Origin: a virus
DNA: 27,923 nt
Direction: 5' to 3' (one strand)
Virus record (IMG/VR): IMGVR_UViG_3300024520_000403
Coordinates: 1 to 27,923 of that record
Under the pieces are notes generated by a model that saw only the letters and a program-made list of their open reading frames with translations, did no database searches and was not told the origin of the DNA. Of this stretch, positions 1 through 7,854 are shown one piece after another. The position numbers and the translations under genes were made by a program. Position 1 is the stretch's first letter; each line of letters opens with the position of its first letter.

Positions 1-1
1 A

Positions 2-892
2 AGGGTAACCTCTGAAGAGTATGAGGATGTTGCATATTACACATGCTTGGCGATTGATAATGTGATCGATATTATGGAATACCCTTTTGAACATTTAAAA
101 CGTACAGCACAAGCCACTAGGAGTATTGGTGTAGGTATCACTAACCTTGCACATTACATGGCTAAGAATAAGAAAAGTTATTGTGATGTAGATGGTAAGA
201 ATTTTATACACAGACATGCAGAAATGCATAGTTTCTTCTTACACAAAGCTTCAGTTCGTTTAGCACAAGAGAAAGGGGCGTGTGAGTGGATGTACAGGAC
301 AAAGTATAATGAAGGGTGGTTACCTATCGACACTTATAATAAGAACGTTGATTCAGTACATACACAAAGCCTCATGTACCCTTGGGAAGAGTATCGTGGA
401 CTTCCTGTAAGATTTAGTGTTAATGAAGCCACAGCACCTTATGAGTCATCTTCTGGAGCTACTGCGACAACTAACAGTCTTTACCCTATCAGGTCTTATG
501 TAGTTATTAAGAAATCAGGAACTAATAAGATAGTCTTTGATGCACCTGATATAGATGATCCTGAAGTTAAAGAGTATTATGAACTTGCATGGGATATTGA
601 TACTAAACATATGATCGATGTGTACAGTATTGTTCAGAAGTTTAGTGGACAAGGTATAAGTGCTGACTTCTATAAAGATTATAGTAGATACCCTAATGAG
701 AAGATTCCTGTATCTGAACTAATAGGAGATGCATTGTACGCAACTAAAATGGGAATGAAGAGTTGGTATTATCAGAATGCACGTGCTGGTATTAAGAGTT
801 TAACAGATGTACCAGATACCATAAATATTAAGCAATTAGAAGTCGTAAACGAAGAAGATAGTGAAGATGACTGTGAAGCTTGTAAAATGTAA
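2..892 (+). CDS. nrdA: Ribonucleoside-diphosphate reductase alpha subunit, class Ia (3' part)
   Basis: This is the C-terminal 296 residues of the catalytic subunit that reduces NDPs to dNDPs. The frame is open to the left edge, so the gene starts outside the window; the TTG at 47 is not a start. Recognisable class I NrdA segments are RSIGVGITNLAHYMAK, LPIDTY, and a C-terminal WYYQNARAG whose Tyr-Tyr pair corresponds to the radical-transfer tyrosines 730/731 of E. coli NrdA. The last residues carry CEAC, the redox-active cysteine tail that re-reduces the active site; E. coli has CESGAC, so the spacing here is the tighter CxxC. nrdB follows after 15 nt with an AGAGGAG Shine-Dalgarno sequence, forming an operon. 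The role in phage dNTP supply is established family knowledge. Confidence 0.96.
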   Translation, partial: RVTSEEYEDVAYYTCLAIDNVIDIMEYPFEHLKRTAQATRSIGVGITNLAHYMAKNKKSYCDVDGKNFIHRHAEMHSFFLHKASVRLAQEKGACEWMYRTKYNEGWLPIDTYNKNVDSVHTQSLMYPWEEYRGLPVRFSVNEATAPYESSSGATATTNSLYPIRSYVVIKKSGTNKIVFDAPDIDDPEVKEYYELAWDIDTKHMIDVYSIVQKFSGQGISADFYKDYSRYPNEKIPVSELIGDALYATKMGMKSWYYQNARAGIKSLTDVPDTINIKQLEVVNEEDSEDDCEACKM

Positions 893-907
893 AAGAGGAG
901 ATATTAA

Positions 908-2248
908 ATGACAGTACTTAATTTAAACAATACAGGATGGCAGACAGGAAAGTATCCCCTATTCTTAGGAGAGGATCTAGGACTTCATGATACAATGAAT
1001 CGTCCTTACCCTGAGTTGTTTGATTTATTCAAAACTTTAAAGTCTTTAGATTGGGCTGAAGATGAAATTGACTTATCTCAGTCTAGAATGGACTTCATGG
1101 AGTGTGATGCTGCTAGTTATGATGTGATGATCAAAACATTAGCTTGGCAATATGAAGCTGATAGTGTTGCTTCTAGGTCAATCATTTCACTGTTTGCACC
1201 ATTCATTACTAATAGTGACTTAAATCAACTAATGTTAAGATGGTCAGACAATGAAGCCTTACATGCAACGACTTACTCAGAGATTGTAAGACAATGTATA
1301 AGTAATCCTGATGAAATATTTGAAGAGATAACTAAGAATAAAAACATTACAGAACGTTCAGGTAAAATTGTTGAGTCTTTTAATAACTTAAAAACTTTAG
1401 GAGCTGTGTATACTTTAAATAAGAACGCTGTTCCTGAAGAAGAGATAATGAAGACTATTCTTAAAGCTTTAGTAAGTTTATATTGCTTAGAGAGTATGGA
1501 GTTTATGCCATCATTTGCTTGTACTTTTGCACTTGCAGAAAGGGAGTTATTCTTATCAGCGGCGAGTCTTGTACAGAAGATTATGATTGATGAGACTATT
1601 CATACTAAGTTTGGAGAGGCTATTCTTAATATATTACTTAAAGACCCTAAGTGGTTAAAAGTTTACAACAGTATTAAACATGAAGTTAAAGATATTGTTG
1701 ATAGTATATTTTATCAAGAGTTAAGTTGGAGTAGGTATATCTTTTCGGAAGGGAGAAGTATTGTAGGGTTAAATACTCCTTTACTAGAGGACAGAGTTAA
1801 GTATGTATCTGCACCTACCTACAACTTCCTAGATTTAGATATGCCTTTTGAGGAAGTTTTAGAGAATCCATTACCATGGATGGATGATTGGTTAGATATT
1901 GACTCTCAACAAACTGCTGCACAAGAGACAGATCTTAATAATTACAGATTAAATTCAGTAATTAAGGATACTTATGATTTAACTGACTTTGACTTTGGTG
2001 ACAGGGATTCAGTAAATAAAGAGGAAACTTTTATAGTTTTCTCTAAAGATAACTGTCCCATGTGTACAATCCTTAAAAGTAGGATGAAGGAGAATAATAT
2101 ACCTTACGAAGAAAGTAATATTACTAATGATGAAGAAGGTAGAAACTTTCTTATTAGTGAAGGACTAAGATCTCTTCCTCAAGTATTCACTTCAAACTTA
2201 AATTACATAGGAGACGCTAAGTTCTTCTCAGACAACTATTTAAGTTAA
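908..2248 (+). CDS. nrdB: Ribonucleotide reductase beta subunit fused to a C-terminal glutaredoxin domain
   Basis: Residues 1-365 are a class Ia radical-generating subunit. By alignment with E. coli NrdB the diiron ligands are D85, E116, H119, E195, E229 and H232, the radical tyrosine is Y123, and F199 and F203 line the radical pocket. Y346 matches the radical-transfer Tyr356, and the tail DLTDFDF (357-363) matches the peptide that docks on NrdA. Residues 372-446 form a glutaredoxin: a beta strand TFIVFSK, the active site CPMC (383-386), the cis-proline loop SLPQVF (422-427) and a final YIGD. The fusion puts a dithiol reductant on the holoenzyme next to the CEAC tail of NrdA, which I infer it reduces. 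The NrdA-docking tail, normally the extreme C-terminus, is internal here. The start has AGAGGAG 7 nt upstream. Confidence 0.96.
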   Translation: MTVLNLNNTGWQTGKYPLFLGEDLGLHDTMNRPYPELFDLFKTLKSLDWAEDEIDLSQSRMDFMECDAASYDVMIKTLAWQYEADSVASRSIISLFAPFITNSDLNQLMLRWSDNEALHATTYSEIVRQCISNPDEIFEEITKNKNITERSGKIVESFNNLKTLGAVYTLNKNAVPEEEIMKTILKALVSLYCLESMEFMPSFACTFALAERELFLSAASLVQKIMIDETIHTKFGEAILNILLKDPKWLKVYNSIKHEVKDIVDSIFYQELSWSRYIFSEGRSIVGLNTPLLEDRVKYVSAPTYNFLDLDMPFEEVLENPLPWMDDWLDIDSQQTAAQETDLNNYRLNSVIKDTYDLTDFDFGDRDSVNKEETFIVFSKDNCPMCTILKSRMKENNIPYEESNITNDEEGRNFLISEGLRSLPQVFTSNLNYIGDAKFFSDNYLS

Positions 2249-2285
2249 CCTACTTGAGTTAAACCAACAAATCCCGCCCAATAAA

Positions 2286-2325
2286 AACCCGTTAAGGAAA
2301 GTATCTCTACTTCTCTTAACGGGTT
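2286..2325. terminator. Bidirectional intrinsic terminator between convergent genes
   Basis: The arms AACCCGTTAAG (2286-2296) and CTTAACGGGTT (2315-2325) pair perfectly over 11 bp. The hairpin extends inward through AAGTA/TACTT, interrupted by one G-T wobble and one mismatch. On the minus strand the stem is followed by a short T run (A run at 2283-2287), so it suits the leftward transcript best. It sits between nrdB (plus) and the leftward membrane-protein gene. Confidence 0.85.
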
Positions 2326-2348
2326 GTACCTTTCAAACAGATAAACTA

Positions 2349-2654
2349 TTAATCTAATTCAGATTTTACTATTACGTTATGGATCATATCGTTTATCATT
2401 TCATTATTCAGTTCATTACCTTTTCTTACCCATTCCAGATCATTCTTTATTACCGACACGTTACTATTCAATTCTGAGAATTTCTCACTCATCATTGCTA
2501 TAAGTTTAATAGCATCTTTCAACTCTTCTATATCCTTAGTATTAGCTTGTACTTTGCTGTAGCCAGAACTTAGAGTTAAGAGAAAGGAAGTTATTAGTGC
2601 AACCAGTAATGCTTGAATGCCACCTGTAATGAGACCTTTAGACTCTTGAGGCAT
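2349..2654 (-). CDS. Small membrane-anchored coiled-coil protein (holin or lysis accessory candidate)
   Basis: This 101-aa protein has a short hydrophilic N-terminus, one hydrophobic segment at about residues 8-30 (LITGGIQALLVALITSFLLT), then a helical, heptad-like acidic/basic region from about 40 to 80. One transmembrane helix followed by a coiled coil fits single-span phage holins or spanin-like proteins, and the architecture resembles a reversed XhlA. No endolysin is visible here, so the lysis role is an inference from topology and from its place at the end of the late module. The Shine-Dalgarno is poor (only AACCTAATTAATT before ATG). It has its own candidate promoter and a hairpin in its leader, so it may be expressed apart from the fibre genes. 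Confidence 0.75.
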   Translation of the reverse strand: MPQESKGLITGGIQALLVALITSFLLTLSSGYSKVQANTKDIEELKDAIKLIAMMSEKFSELNSNVSVIKNDLEWVRKGNELNNEMINDMIHNVIVKSELD

Positions 2655-2680
2655 AATTAATTAGGTTAATTGGTTAAGTT

Positions 2681-2715
2681 AAAAATAAAGCTTGATCACA
2701 TCCTTGTGAAGCAAG
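2681..2715 (-). terminator. Leader hairpin with U-rich tail (terminator or attenuator)
   Basis: On the minus strand, TCACA-AGGA-TGTGA is flanked by outer arms CTTG/CAAG (2691-2715) and followed by CTTTATTTTT. It lies downstream of the fibre cluster and of the promoter at 2756-2784 but upstream of the membrane-protein gene. It could end the fibre transcript or attenuate the small gene. Confidence 0.45.
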
Positions 2716-2755
2716 ACAAACTCTTGTTGAAAAACCTTTCACCAATCTTCCTATG

Positions 2756-2784
2756 ATTAAGTGAGATAAATTTAAATTTGTCAA
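2756..2784 (-). promoter_or_regulatory. Sigma70-like promoter for the small membrane-protein gene
   Basis: The -35 box TTGACA (2784-2779) is exact, the spacer is 17 nt, and the -10 box is CTTAAT (4 of 6 matches). The TTGACA contains the TGA stop of the upstream gene. The leader to the next ATG would be about 95 nt. Confidence 0.5.
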
Positions 2785-3386
2785 ACTCTAGTATCAACTA
2801 TTAAGTCTAGTGCAGTTTGATCCACTGCTGCTAAAATATCGGTAGTGAGCTGAACCTGCCCTATTGACCCATCGTCATTTGAAATACTTGTATATAAATA
2901 CTGCATCCGATCAACTGAATTTTGAACTAATGTATTTATATCTGGAAGTAATGTAGTCTCACTAATACCGCCAGAGAGTGTGAATATCAAGTATGGTGTT
3001 GCCGCTGAAAGCTTCAATGGGTTGTTTCTAAGGTACTCGTAATCAGTGTAATACTTATCTGCATCAGATTTTGTCAGTATAACTTTATTACCATCCCAAT
3101 CATCCACACCATCATTCATTAATTCATCACTTCTTAATCCCAATCCATCAATGAGGTTCATTTTATTTGAGAATAAACTACCAGAGGTAGCCATCGCTAT
3201 AACAGCATCACATTGTGCTTCAGTTGAAATGTCAGTACTAATAGAAATCAATTGATCGTCGGTAAGGACACCATTAAGTGACTCATCAATTATATTAAAA
3301 TTAGCATCCATCACACCAACTGCGGATAAAGCTTTCTGTAGTGTGCTAGCACTTCCTAAGTCAATCGTATAATTAAAAGTTGGCAT
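2781..3386 (-). CDS. Structural protein of unknown function, last gene of the fibre operon
   Basis: This 201-aa acidic protein matches no family I recognise. It begins MPTFNYTIDLGSASTLQKAL. Its Ala/Ser/Thr/Asp-rich composition, lack of signal peptide or membrane segment, and predicted mix of short strands and helices resemble its virion neighbours. Its ATG overlaps the TAA of the beta-helix gene as TAATG, so the two are probably translationally coupled and their products may work together, for example as fibre and chaperone or tip. That functional link is inference from coupling only. Confidence 0.8.
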   Translation of the reverse strand: MPTFNYTIDLGSASTLQKALSAVGVMDANFNIIDESLNGVLTDDQLISISTDISTEAQCDAVIAMATSGSLFSNKMNLIDGLGLRSDELMNDGVDDWDGNKVILTKSDADKYYTDYEYLRNNPLKLSAATPYLIFTLSGGISETTLLPDINTLVQNSVDRMQYLYTSISNDDGSIGQVQLTTDILAAVDQTALDLIVDTRV

Positions 3387-4849
3387 TATATAATCATCTC
3401 TTTAACTAAAATTAATATGTCTGAAACTGTAGCCAAAGCTCCACCTGGACCATTACCAACTCCATACTTAACTTCAATAGTATTATTTCCTATAAGCAAG
3501 GGAGTATCTACATTCTTACATTGATATGAATGATTATTTGCGTCTTTTTGTTCAATATCAGACTCAAGGCCTTGAAGAACTCCATTGACAAAGAGACCAA
3601 CTACCGTACTTCTGTTAGCAGTAGAATTTGAACTTTCAAAACTAAATGATATTTCAGCTCTGTCATAGTCCACGTTAATTACCTCAGAAAGTGCAGTTTG
3701 TGGTGACGTGGTATACACACTTGATGTTGTAGCATCACCTACTAGTTCCAGGACTTTTGTTCTTCCTTGTACCCAATCTCCGTAATGCTTCCCCCCAATA
3801 ACTCCATTTAACGTCCCATTAACTGTTAAAGTTCCTGTCATAGAACCAATGACCACAAAAGCTCTAGTACCTGCACCGATGGTAAGGTCACCTTGCAACT
3901 GATTACAATGTAAAGCAAGGTCACTATTACCTGAAGATTCTACACTTCCGAATACTGTTGAACCTCGGTGCTGCAAAACACCCACTCCAGATACTGTCAT
4001 ATTTCCGAAGACAACGCCAACTGTGTCATAAATACATGATCCATCCGTAACGATGGTACTTCCCGCAACGGTATTGGCACTTACGGTCAAGATGCCGTTA
4101 GCTTGTACATTTGCAGCAGTACCTGCCGCAATAGAGCCTGCTCGTACCTTTAAGATACCATTTTGCACCAAGAGTCCTGTAGTACCTGTGTAAACAACAC
4201 CACTAGCATTAAACAGACTTGATATATTTACATCAGCAACATTTACAGGAGAGAGGGGATTATAGTCAAAAAATGTGGCGTTATTATTACTAAATGAAAC
4301 TGTGTTGAAGTTGAAATCAATAGGAGTGGCACAATCCCCTGTGACCATAACACCTTTACTTCCATCACCCCTCAACTGTAACTGACTGATAGTGAAAAAT
4401 ATACTATCACAATTATTCTTTATCTCTACTCCAAGTCCATTATCACCGCCAACGATCAAACCACTCATTGTTGTACCAAAAGAAGATAATGCATCCACCT
4501 CCAGTACTGTTGCATTATCTGTATTGTTAACCAGTGTCTGTGGTTTGAAAGATAGAGAGTTAGCTCCAGAAACCCCAACGAGTCCTGTACTTACAATAGT
4601 TGTATGTTGACCTTCAAATAACACACTATCATATAACGTCAAATCTTCTACGTATACCCCACCTTGTGCTTCGTTTACAAAACCAATACTACTAGGACTA
4701 GGTGTTGGAATTAAACCAGAAGCTCCATCTAAAGCAGCCTGTATGGTTTTCTTAGGATGCTCAATACTTTTACCGTCTAAAGTATCTCCACCAGAATCGG
4801 CATAAAAGAATCCTCTAACTTGATGGTTTATATTAGATCTATATCCCAT
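3386..4849 (-). CDS. Right-handed beta-helix tail spike/fibre protein
   Basis: This 487-aa protein has an N-terminal segment FYADSGGDTLDGKSIEHPKK followed by TIQAAL, the usual opening of phage parallel beta-helix proteins (pectate-lyase-like fold). From about residue 60 to 350 it consists of short repeating strands rich in V, T, N and G (GLLVQNGILKVRAGS, ANVQANGILTVSANT, DLTIGAGTRAFVVIGS). The C-terminal ~110 residues look like a separate beta-sandwich, possibly for trimerisation or receptor binding. Such proteins usually bind or cleave host surface polysaccharide; I see no convincing catalytic motif. The start is preceded by GGAGGTGTAAT and lies 1 nt after the stop of the gene upstream, so it is tightly coupled. 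Confidence 0.85.
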   Translation of the reverse strand: MGYRSNINHQVRGFFYADSGGDTLDGKSIEHPKKTIQAALDGASGLIPTPSPSSIGFVNEAQGGVYVEDLTLYDSVLFEGQHTTIVSTGLVGVSGANSLSFKPQTLVNNTDNATVLEVDALSSFGTTMSGLIVGGDNGLGVEIKNNCDSIFFTISQLQLRGDGSKGVMVTGDCATPIDFNFNTVSFSNNNATFFDYNPLSPVNVADVNISSLFNASGVVYTGTTGLLVQNGILKVRAGSIAAGTAANVQANGILTVSANTVAGSTIVTDGSCIYDTVGVVFGNMTVSGVGVLQHRGSTVFGSVESSGNSDLALHCNQLQGDLTIGAGTRAFVVIGSMTGTLTVNGTLNGVIGGKHYGDWVQGRTKVLELVGDATTSSVYTTSPQTALSEVINVDYDRAEISFSFESSNSTANRSTVVGLFVNGVLQGLESDIEQKDANNHSYQCKNVDTPLLIGNNTIEVKYGVGNGPGGALATVSDILILVKEMII

Positions 4850-4850
4850 A

Positions 4851-5156
4851 TTACACCTCCACCCAAGCTAAAGTTCCTGGTGCGAAACCTCTTACTTCTG
4901 TTGGAGATATTGTCAATGAATTTGGAACGGTAGATCCATTACCATCAACTGTATCGTTAGTTACACCTTCATTAATTATGTAAACAGGTTGAGTTGCATT
5001 TGCTAGTAAAGGAAGTGTTAAGGTATTACCTCCATCACTTATCACATATTGATCTGTTACAAGTATTTGGTAATCTCCACTAACTCTTACTAAGTTAGCA
5101 CCTTCACTAGGAACACCACCGCCACTAGTAGATAATTTACCCATCAAGATAGTCAT
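4851..5156 (-). CDS. Small beta-rich virion surface protein (fibre cassette member)
   Basis: The 101-aa protein has the pattern DYQILVTDQYVISDGG, then TLTLPLL, a D/N/G-rich middle, and an end LAWVEV. This resembles short beta modules common in phage fibre proteins (a YTITATDEVV...VTLP type of segment). It begins MTIL and then a Ser/Gly linker, as does the 574-aa gene that follows the other copy of the upstream 93-aa gene, so both carry the same cassette junction. ATG overlaps the preceding stop as TAATG, with AGGAGGTTG as Shine-Dalgarno inside the preceding gene. The specific function is unknown. Confidence 0.8.
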   Translation of the reverse strand: MTILMGKLSTSGGGVPSEGANLVRVSGDYQILVTDQYVISDGGNTLTLPLLANATQPVYIINEGVTNDTVDGNGSTVPNSLTISPTEVRGFAPGTLAWVEV

Positions 5157-5437
5157 TACACAACCTCCTGAACAGCCAAGATAACTCCATTATCACTGGA
5201 ACACCTACACCAAATTCTATCAGAACCAAAAAGTACATTAGCTACAGAGTAATTCTTCCCCCTACTTGTTATCAGTTTACCCACTTCATCCTCAGTGGGG
5301 ATAGATGAGTCTTCTGTAATGAATACTTTATAGTTACCTTTATTCATTAATTCCATTGCAGTACCTACCGCAATAGTTGAAACTGTGTTGATATCTACCC
5401 AACTGTCAGACACAGCCACTTCGAATACAACTGCCAT
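5156..5437 (-). CDS. 93-aa fibre-cassette protein, copy 2
   Basis: This small beta-rich protein has the core motif SDSWVDIN...TIAVGTAMELMNKG and ends VILAVQEVV. It aligns without gaps to the 93-aa product at 7385-7666 with 12 substitutions, so the pair arose by recent duplication. Similar short proteins accompany phage fibre genes and probably form part of a baseplate or fibre collar; that is family-level inference. Its stop overlaps the next ATG (TAATG). AAGGAAAT lies before its own start. Confidence 0.85.
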   Translation of the reverse strand: MAVVFEVAVSDSWVDINTVSTIAVGTAMELMNKGNYKVFITEDSSIPTEDEVGKLITSRGKNYSVANVLFGSDRIWCRCSSDNGVILAVQEVV

Positions 5438-5461
5438 TATAAATTTCCTTAGTAATTTTAA

Positions 5462-5470
5462 ATTATATCA
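5462..5470 (-). promoter_or_regulatory. Possible extended -10 promoter in the duplicated spacer
   Basis: The minus strand reads TGATATAAT (5470-5462), an extended -10 element 25 nt upstream of the copy-2 93-aa start. No good -35 box is correctly spaced. The equivalent site in copy 1 reads TGATACTAAT. Confidence 0.3.
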
Positions 5471-5489
5471 GTGGTGTGCCTAACCAACT

Positions 5490-5630
5490 TTATTTCAAAG
5501 TTTTAGGACAATATGAAGAACACTCTTCATATTGATTGTATTTTATTGGGTTGTCTCTGTTGATAAATATATTACCTTCTTTAAGACCACCTAAGGTAAC
5601 TAATGAACAACCTGATCCATTGTTCATTAG
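5490..5630 (-). pseudogene. Decayed C-terminal fragment of the 181-aa fibre-cassette gene
   Basis: The minus strand is open for 46 codons ending in TAA and encodes a near copy of the last part of the 181-aa product at 7717-8262. Shared stretches include NNGSGCS, GGLKE, NIFINRDNP, KYNQYEECS and the final PKTLK. Just upstream an in-frame TAA (5631-5633) and loss of similarity end the copy. The ATG at 5627 has no Shine-Dalgarno (the preceding bases read CCTCC rather than GGAGG), so expression is doubtful. It is the left end of a duplicated block whose right end is the 93-aa gene. Confidence 0.85.
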
Positions 5631-5660
5631 TTATAAAAGTCAATACTTAAGGAGGTAATA

Positions 5661-7385
5661 TTACCTCTCTGTTAGTATCATAAAAGATTCCAACTCTGCC
5701 GTTACATTACTAGTTGATGAAAGGTTAGCAACTTGCCACTTAACATAATCGTTAACCTCTAACCTGACCGCGAACTGTCCGTCAAAAAAAGCTACATCCC
5801 TACTACCGAGTAAACTGCTTACAGGCCGTCGTTGTATACCGACATCTTCAAAAGATGAAGTATTGTCATTCCATTTTACAATTTTAAGTGCTAAGTCATT
5901 ATTTGCAGTCCCCTCCAATACTGCATCGAAGTAGATTTTATAATCATGAGGACTAGAACCTAAATGACGAAGTTGTGAAGGAGACGGACTGTCAAAATGC
6001 TCAAGGAGTGAAGTGGTCGTACTTCCGAGTATATCGTAATAATCGCCTTGTACTGTAATTACTGTAGCCACCTCAGTTGTAATAGTGGACCTACCTCCAA
6101 CATGAGTATTGTTTACACCAACATTACCTTCCCAGTGACATGGCAGTTCAGAAGCCTCTATATTAGGTGTGATGTTAGCATCACTAGGGTTTTGCGCCCC
6201 ATTTCTTGTTAAGAGCATACCCTCAAGTTGCAACGTAGATGGATTTGGAAAATTAGATGAGGTGAAATCGAGATAAGATGCGCTGGCAGGAAGGTCTACA
6301 TTTTGATTAGTTTTAAACCTACTATTCATAACAAAACCAGCCCCAGCCTCAAATACAGGACTAGTCATAGCTGGATCTAAACGCCTAACTACAGAACCTT
6401 CTAAAAAATAACCCCCACCCCAAACTCCTGCTAAGGTTAAGGTCGGTTGTCCTCCAAACCTTCCCGTACCTGTCTCAAAACCTTGCATGTATTCTGTTAT
6501 AACACCAAGACTAGTACAGTCGTTATAATTAACCCGTGACATCTCTATAGCACGAAAAGTATCAAGTGCTGTTATGTCATAAACCCTAGAGTTAGTTGTC
6601 CCTGTAATCTCTATCGCGAATTCTGCCCCGATAATATCTCCGCTTCCACCGACAGGAGAAGTGAAAAGTGTGTAGTTGTCATCAGAACAGATTAATTTAG
6701 ATATATTAAAAGAATGACCTCTTAATGTAAGTCCTCCTGAAGGAACCTCTATATTTATACCTGTTCCCGTGAAATCTATAACACCATCTAAGAAATATTC
6801 AACACTAGATGACAAAGTACCTGATAACTCATTAGGAGTCTTAACTGCCACCTGTAAGTCATAGGGATTAGGAGAACCAATTACAGTTAAACCTTGAACT
6901 AAGGCTATATCTATGTAGTTATACTGTCCATTGGACATGGAAGGTCCATTAGCTAAAGTGTTTAAGGCTACCCCTCTATCATGATACATTTGTATCTCTA
7001 CTGTATCCCCTGCTGACAAACTTACATTAACAGATCCTTGCACATGTGCATTCATAACGCCTGTGACTTCAGCATAGGTCGTGGATAAGTAATCATTAAG
7101 TGCACCATTTACATGAAGTTCTAGTATACATTTCTCTCCAGCAGTCCAAGATTCTTCACTTGAAACAGATGCAGATATATTATAAACTCCTTCAACTGTT
7201 GCAGTAAATATACCTAAAGTTCCATTCCATTCCCCCAGTACATCATAATCAGTTTCATTATAAATAATAGTGGTGGCCACAGTTGAAGGTATAGCTTGTG
7301 TTGTCCCTCTAACAACCCTTAAGGATGTTACAGGTCCACTGGAGGTAACAGTCCCTCCATTACCAGAAGAATGAAGTATAGTCAT
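5661..7385 (-). CDS. Fibre/baseplate protein with N-terminal C1q-like domain
   Basis: This 574-aa protein has a Ser/Gly/Thr linker (residues 1-25), then at about 26-165 a C1q/TNF-like jelly roll. Marker segments are YDVLGEWNGTLGIFTATVEG, VYNISASVS, AGEKCILELHVNG and LSAGDTVEIQMYHDRG. The middle (about 180-430) is irregular beta structure with S/T/G-rich turns. Residues ~450-574 form a second beta-sandwich ending FMILTER. C1q-like domains in phage fibres trimerise and bind ligands; receptor binding is inferred. ATG overlaps the stop of the 93-aa gene (TAATG) with AGGAGGTTG upstream. A perfect 16-nt palindrome (5652-5667) covers the stop codon. Confidence 0.8.
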   Translation of the reverse strand: MTILHSSGNGGTVTSSGPVTSLRVVRGTTQAIPSTVATTIIYNETDYDVLGEWNGTLGIFTATVEGVYNISASVSSEESWTAGEKCILELHVNGALNDYLSTTYAEVTGVMNAHVQGSVNVSLSAGDTVEIQMYHDRGVALNTLANGPSMSNGQYNYIDIALVQGLTVIGSPNPYDLQVAVKTPNELSGTLSSSVEYFLDGVIDFTGTGINIEVPSGGLTLRGHSFNISKLICSDDNYTLFTSPVGGSGDIIGAEFAIEITGTTNSRVYDITALDTFRAIEMSRVNYNDCTSLGVITEYMQGFETGTGRFGGQPTLTLAGVWGGGYFLEGSVVRRLDPAMTSPVFEAGAGFVMNSRFKTNQNVDLPASASYLDFTSSNFPNPSTLQLEGMLLTRNGAQNPSDANITPNIEASELPCHWEGNVGVNNTHVGGRSTITTEVATVITVQGDYYDILGSTTTSLLEHFDSPSPSQLRHLGSSPHDYKIYFDAVLEGTANNDLALKIVKWNDNTSSFEDVGIQRRPVSSLLGSRDVAFFDGQFAVRLEVNDYVKWQVANLSSTSNVTAELESFMILTER

Positions 7386-7854
7386 TACACAACCTCCTGC
7401 ACTGCTAGTATAACGCCATTACCACTGGAACATCTACACCAGATCCTATCAGAACCTGTAAGGACATTTACCACAGCGTAATTCTTCGATCTACTTGTTA
7501 TTAACTTACCTACCTCATCCTCTGTAGGGATAGACGCATCTTCTGTAATAAATACCTTATAACTTCCTTTGTTCATTACTTCTACTGCAGTCCCTACTGC
7601 AATAGTTGTTACCGTGTTAATGTCCACCCAACTATCAGATACAACCACTTCGTATACAACTGCCATTTTTAATTTCCTTAGAGTTTTAAATTAGTATCAG
7701 TATTGCCTAACTAACTTTATTTCAAAGTTTTAGGGCTGTATGGAGAACACTCTTCATATTGATTGTATTTGTTAGGGTTGTCTCGGTTAATAAATATATT
7801 ATCTTCCTTAAGACCGCCTAATATAACTTGTGAACAACCTGATCCATTGTTCAT
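7380..7854 (-). repeat. Duplicated fibre cassette, copy 1
   Basis: Partner of 5151-5627. Here the unit is embedded in an intact 181-aa gene, which identifies it as the likely source copy. Confidence 0.85.
7385..7666 (-). CDS. 93-aa fibre-cassette protein, copy 1
   Basis: This is the paralogue of the 93-aa protein at 5156-5437 (81 of 93 residues identical, no gaps). It has SDSWVDIN, TIAVGTAVEVMNKG, a conserved IWCRCSS and the end VILAVQEVV. It sits directly after the intact 181-aa gene and before the C1q-domain gene, with a TAATG junction into the latter. Because the full upstream gene is intact here, this copy is probably the ancestral position. Function is unknown beyond association with fibre genes. 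Confidence 0.85.
   Translation of the reverse strand: MAVVYEVVVSDSWVDINTVTTIAVGTAVEVMNKGSYKVFITEDASIPTEDEVGKLITSRSKNYAVVNVLTGSDRIWCRCSSGNGVILAVQEVV

Larger units (their letters stand above)
5151..5627 (-). repeat. Duplicated fibre cassette, copy 2
   Basis: This ~477-bp direct repeat of 7380-7854 runs from the codons for NNGSGCS in the 181-aa gene, through the spacer and the whole 93-aa gene, to the MTIL start of the next gene. Similarity stops abruptly at both ends, so the unit is well defined. Confidence 0.85.

Noticed and set aside
4392-4610. Plus-strand open frames inside fibre, capsid and terminase genes (also 9110-9295, 11030-11281, 11600-11932, 15100-15297, 18792-19046)
   Set aside because: They are antisense to convincing genes, lack ribosome sites and have compositions expected of reversed coding sequence.
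5151-7854. Diversity-generating retroelement in the fibre cluster
   Set aside because: No reverse transcriptase gene and no adenine-biased differences between copies; the repeat contains whole genes, not a template/variable pair.
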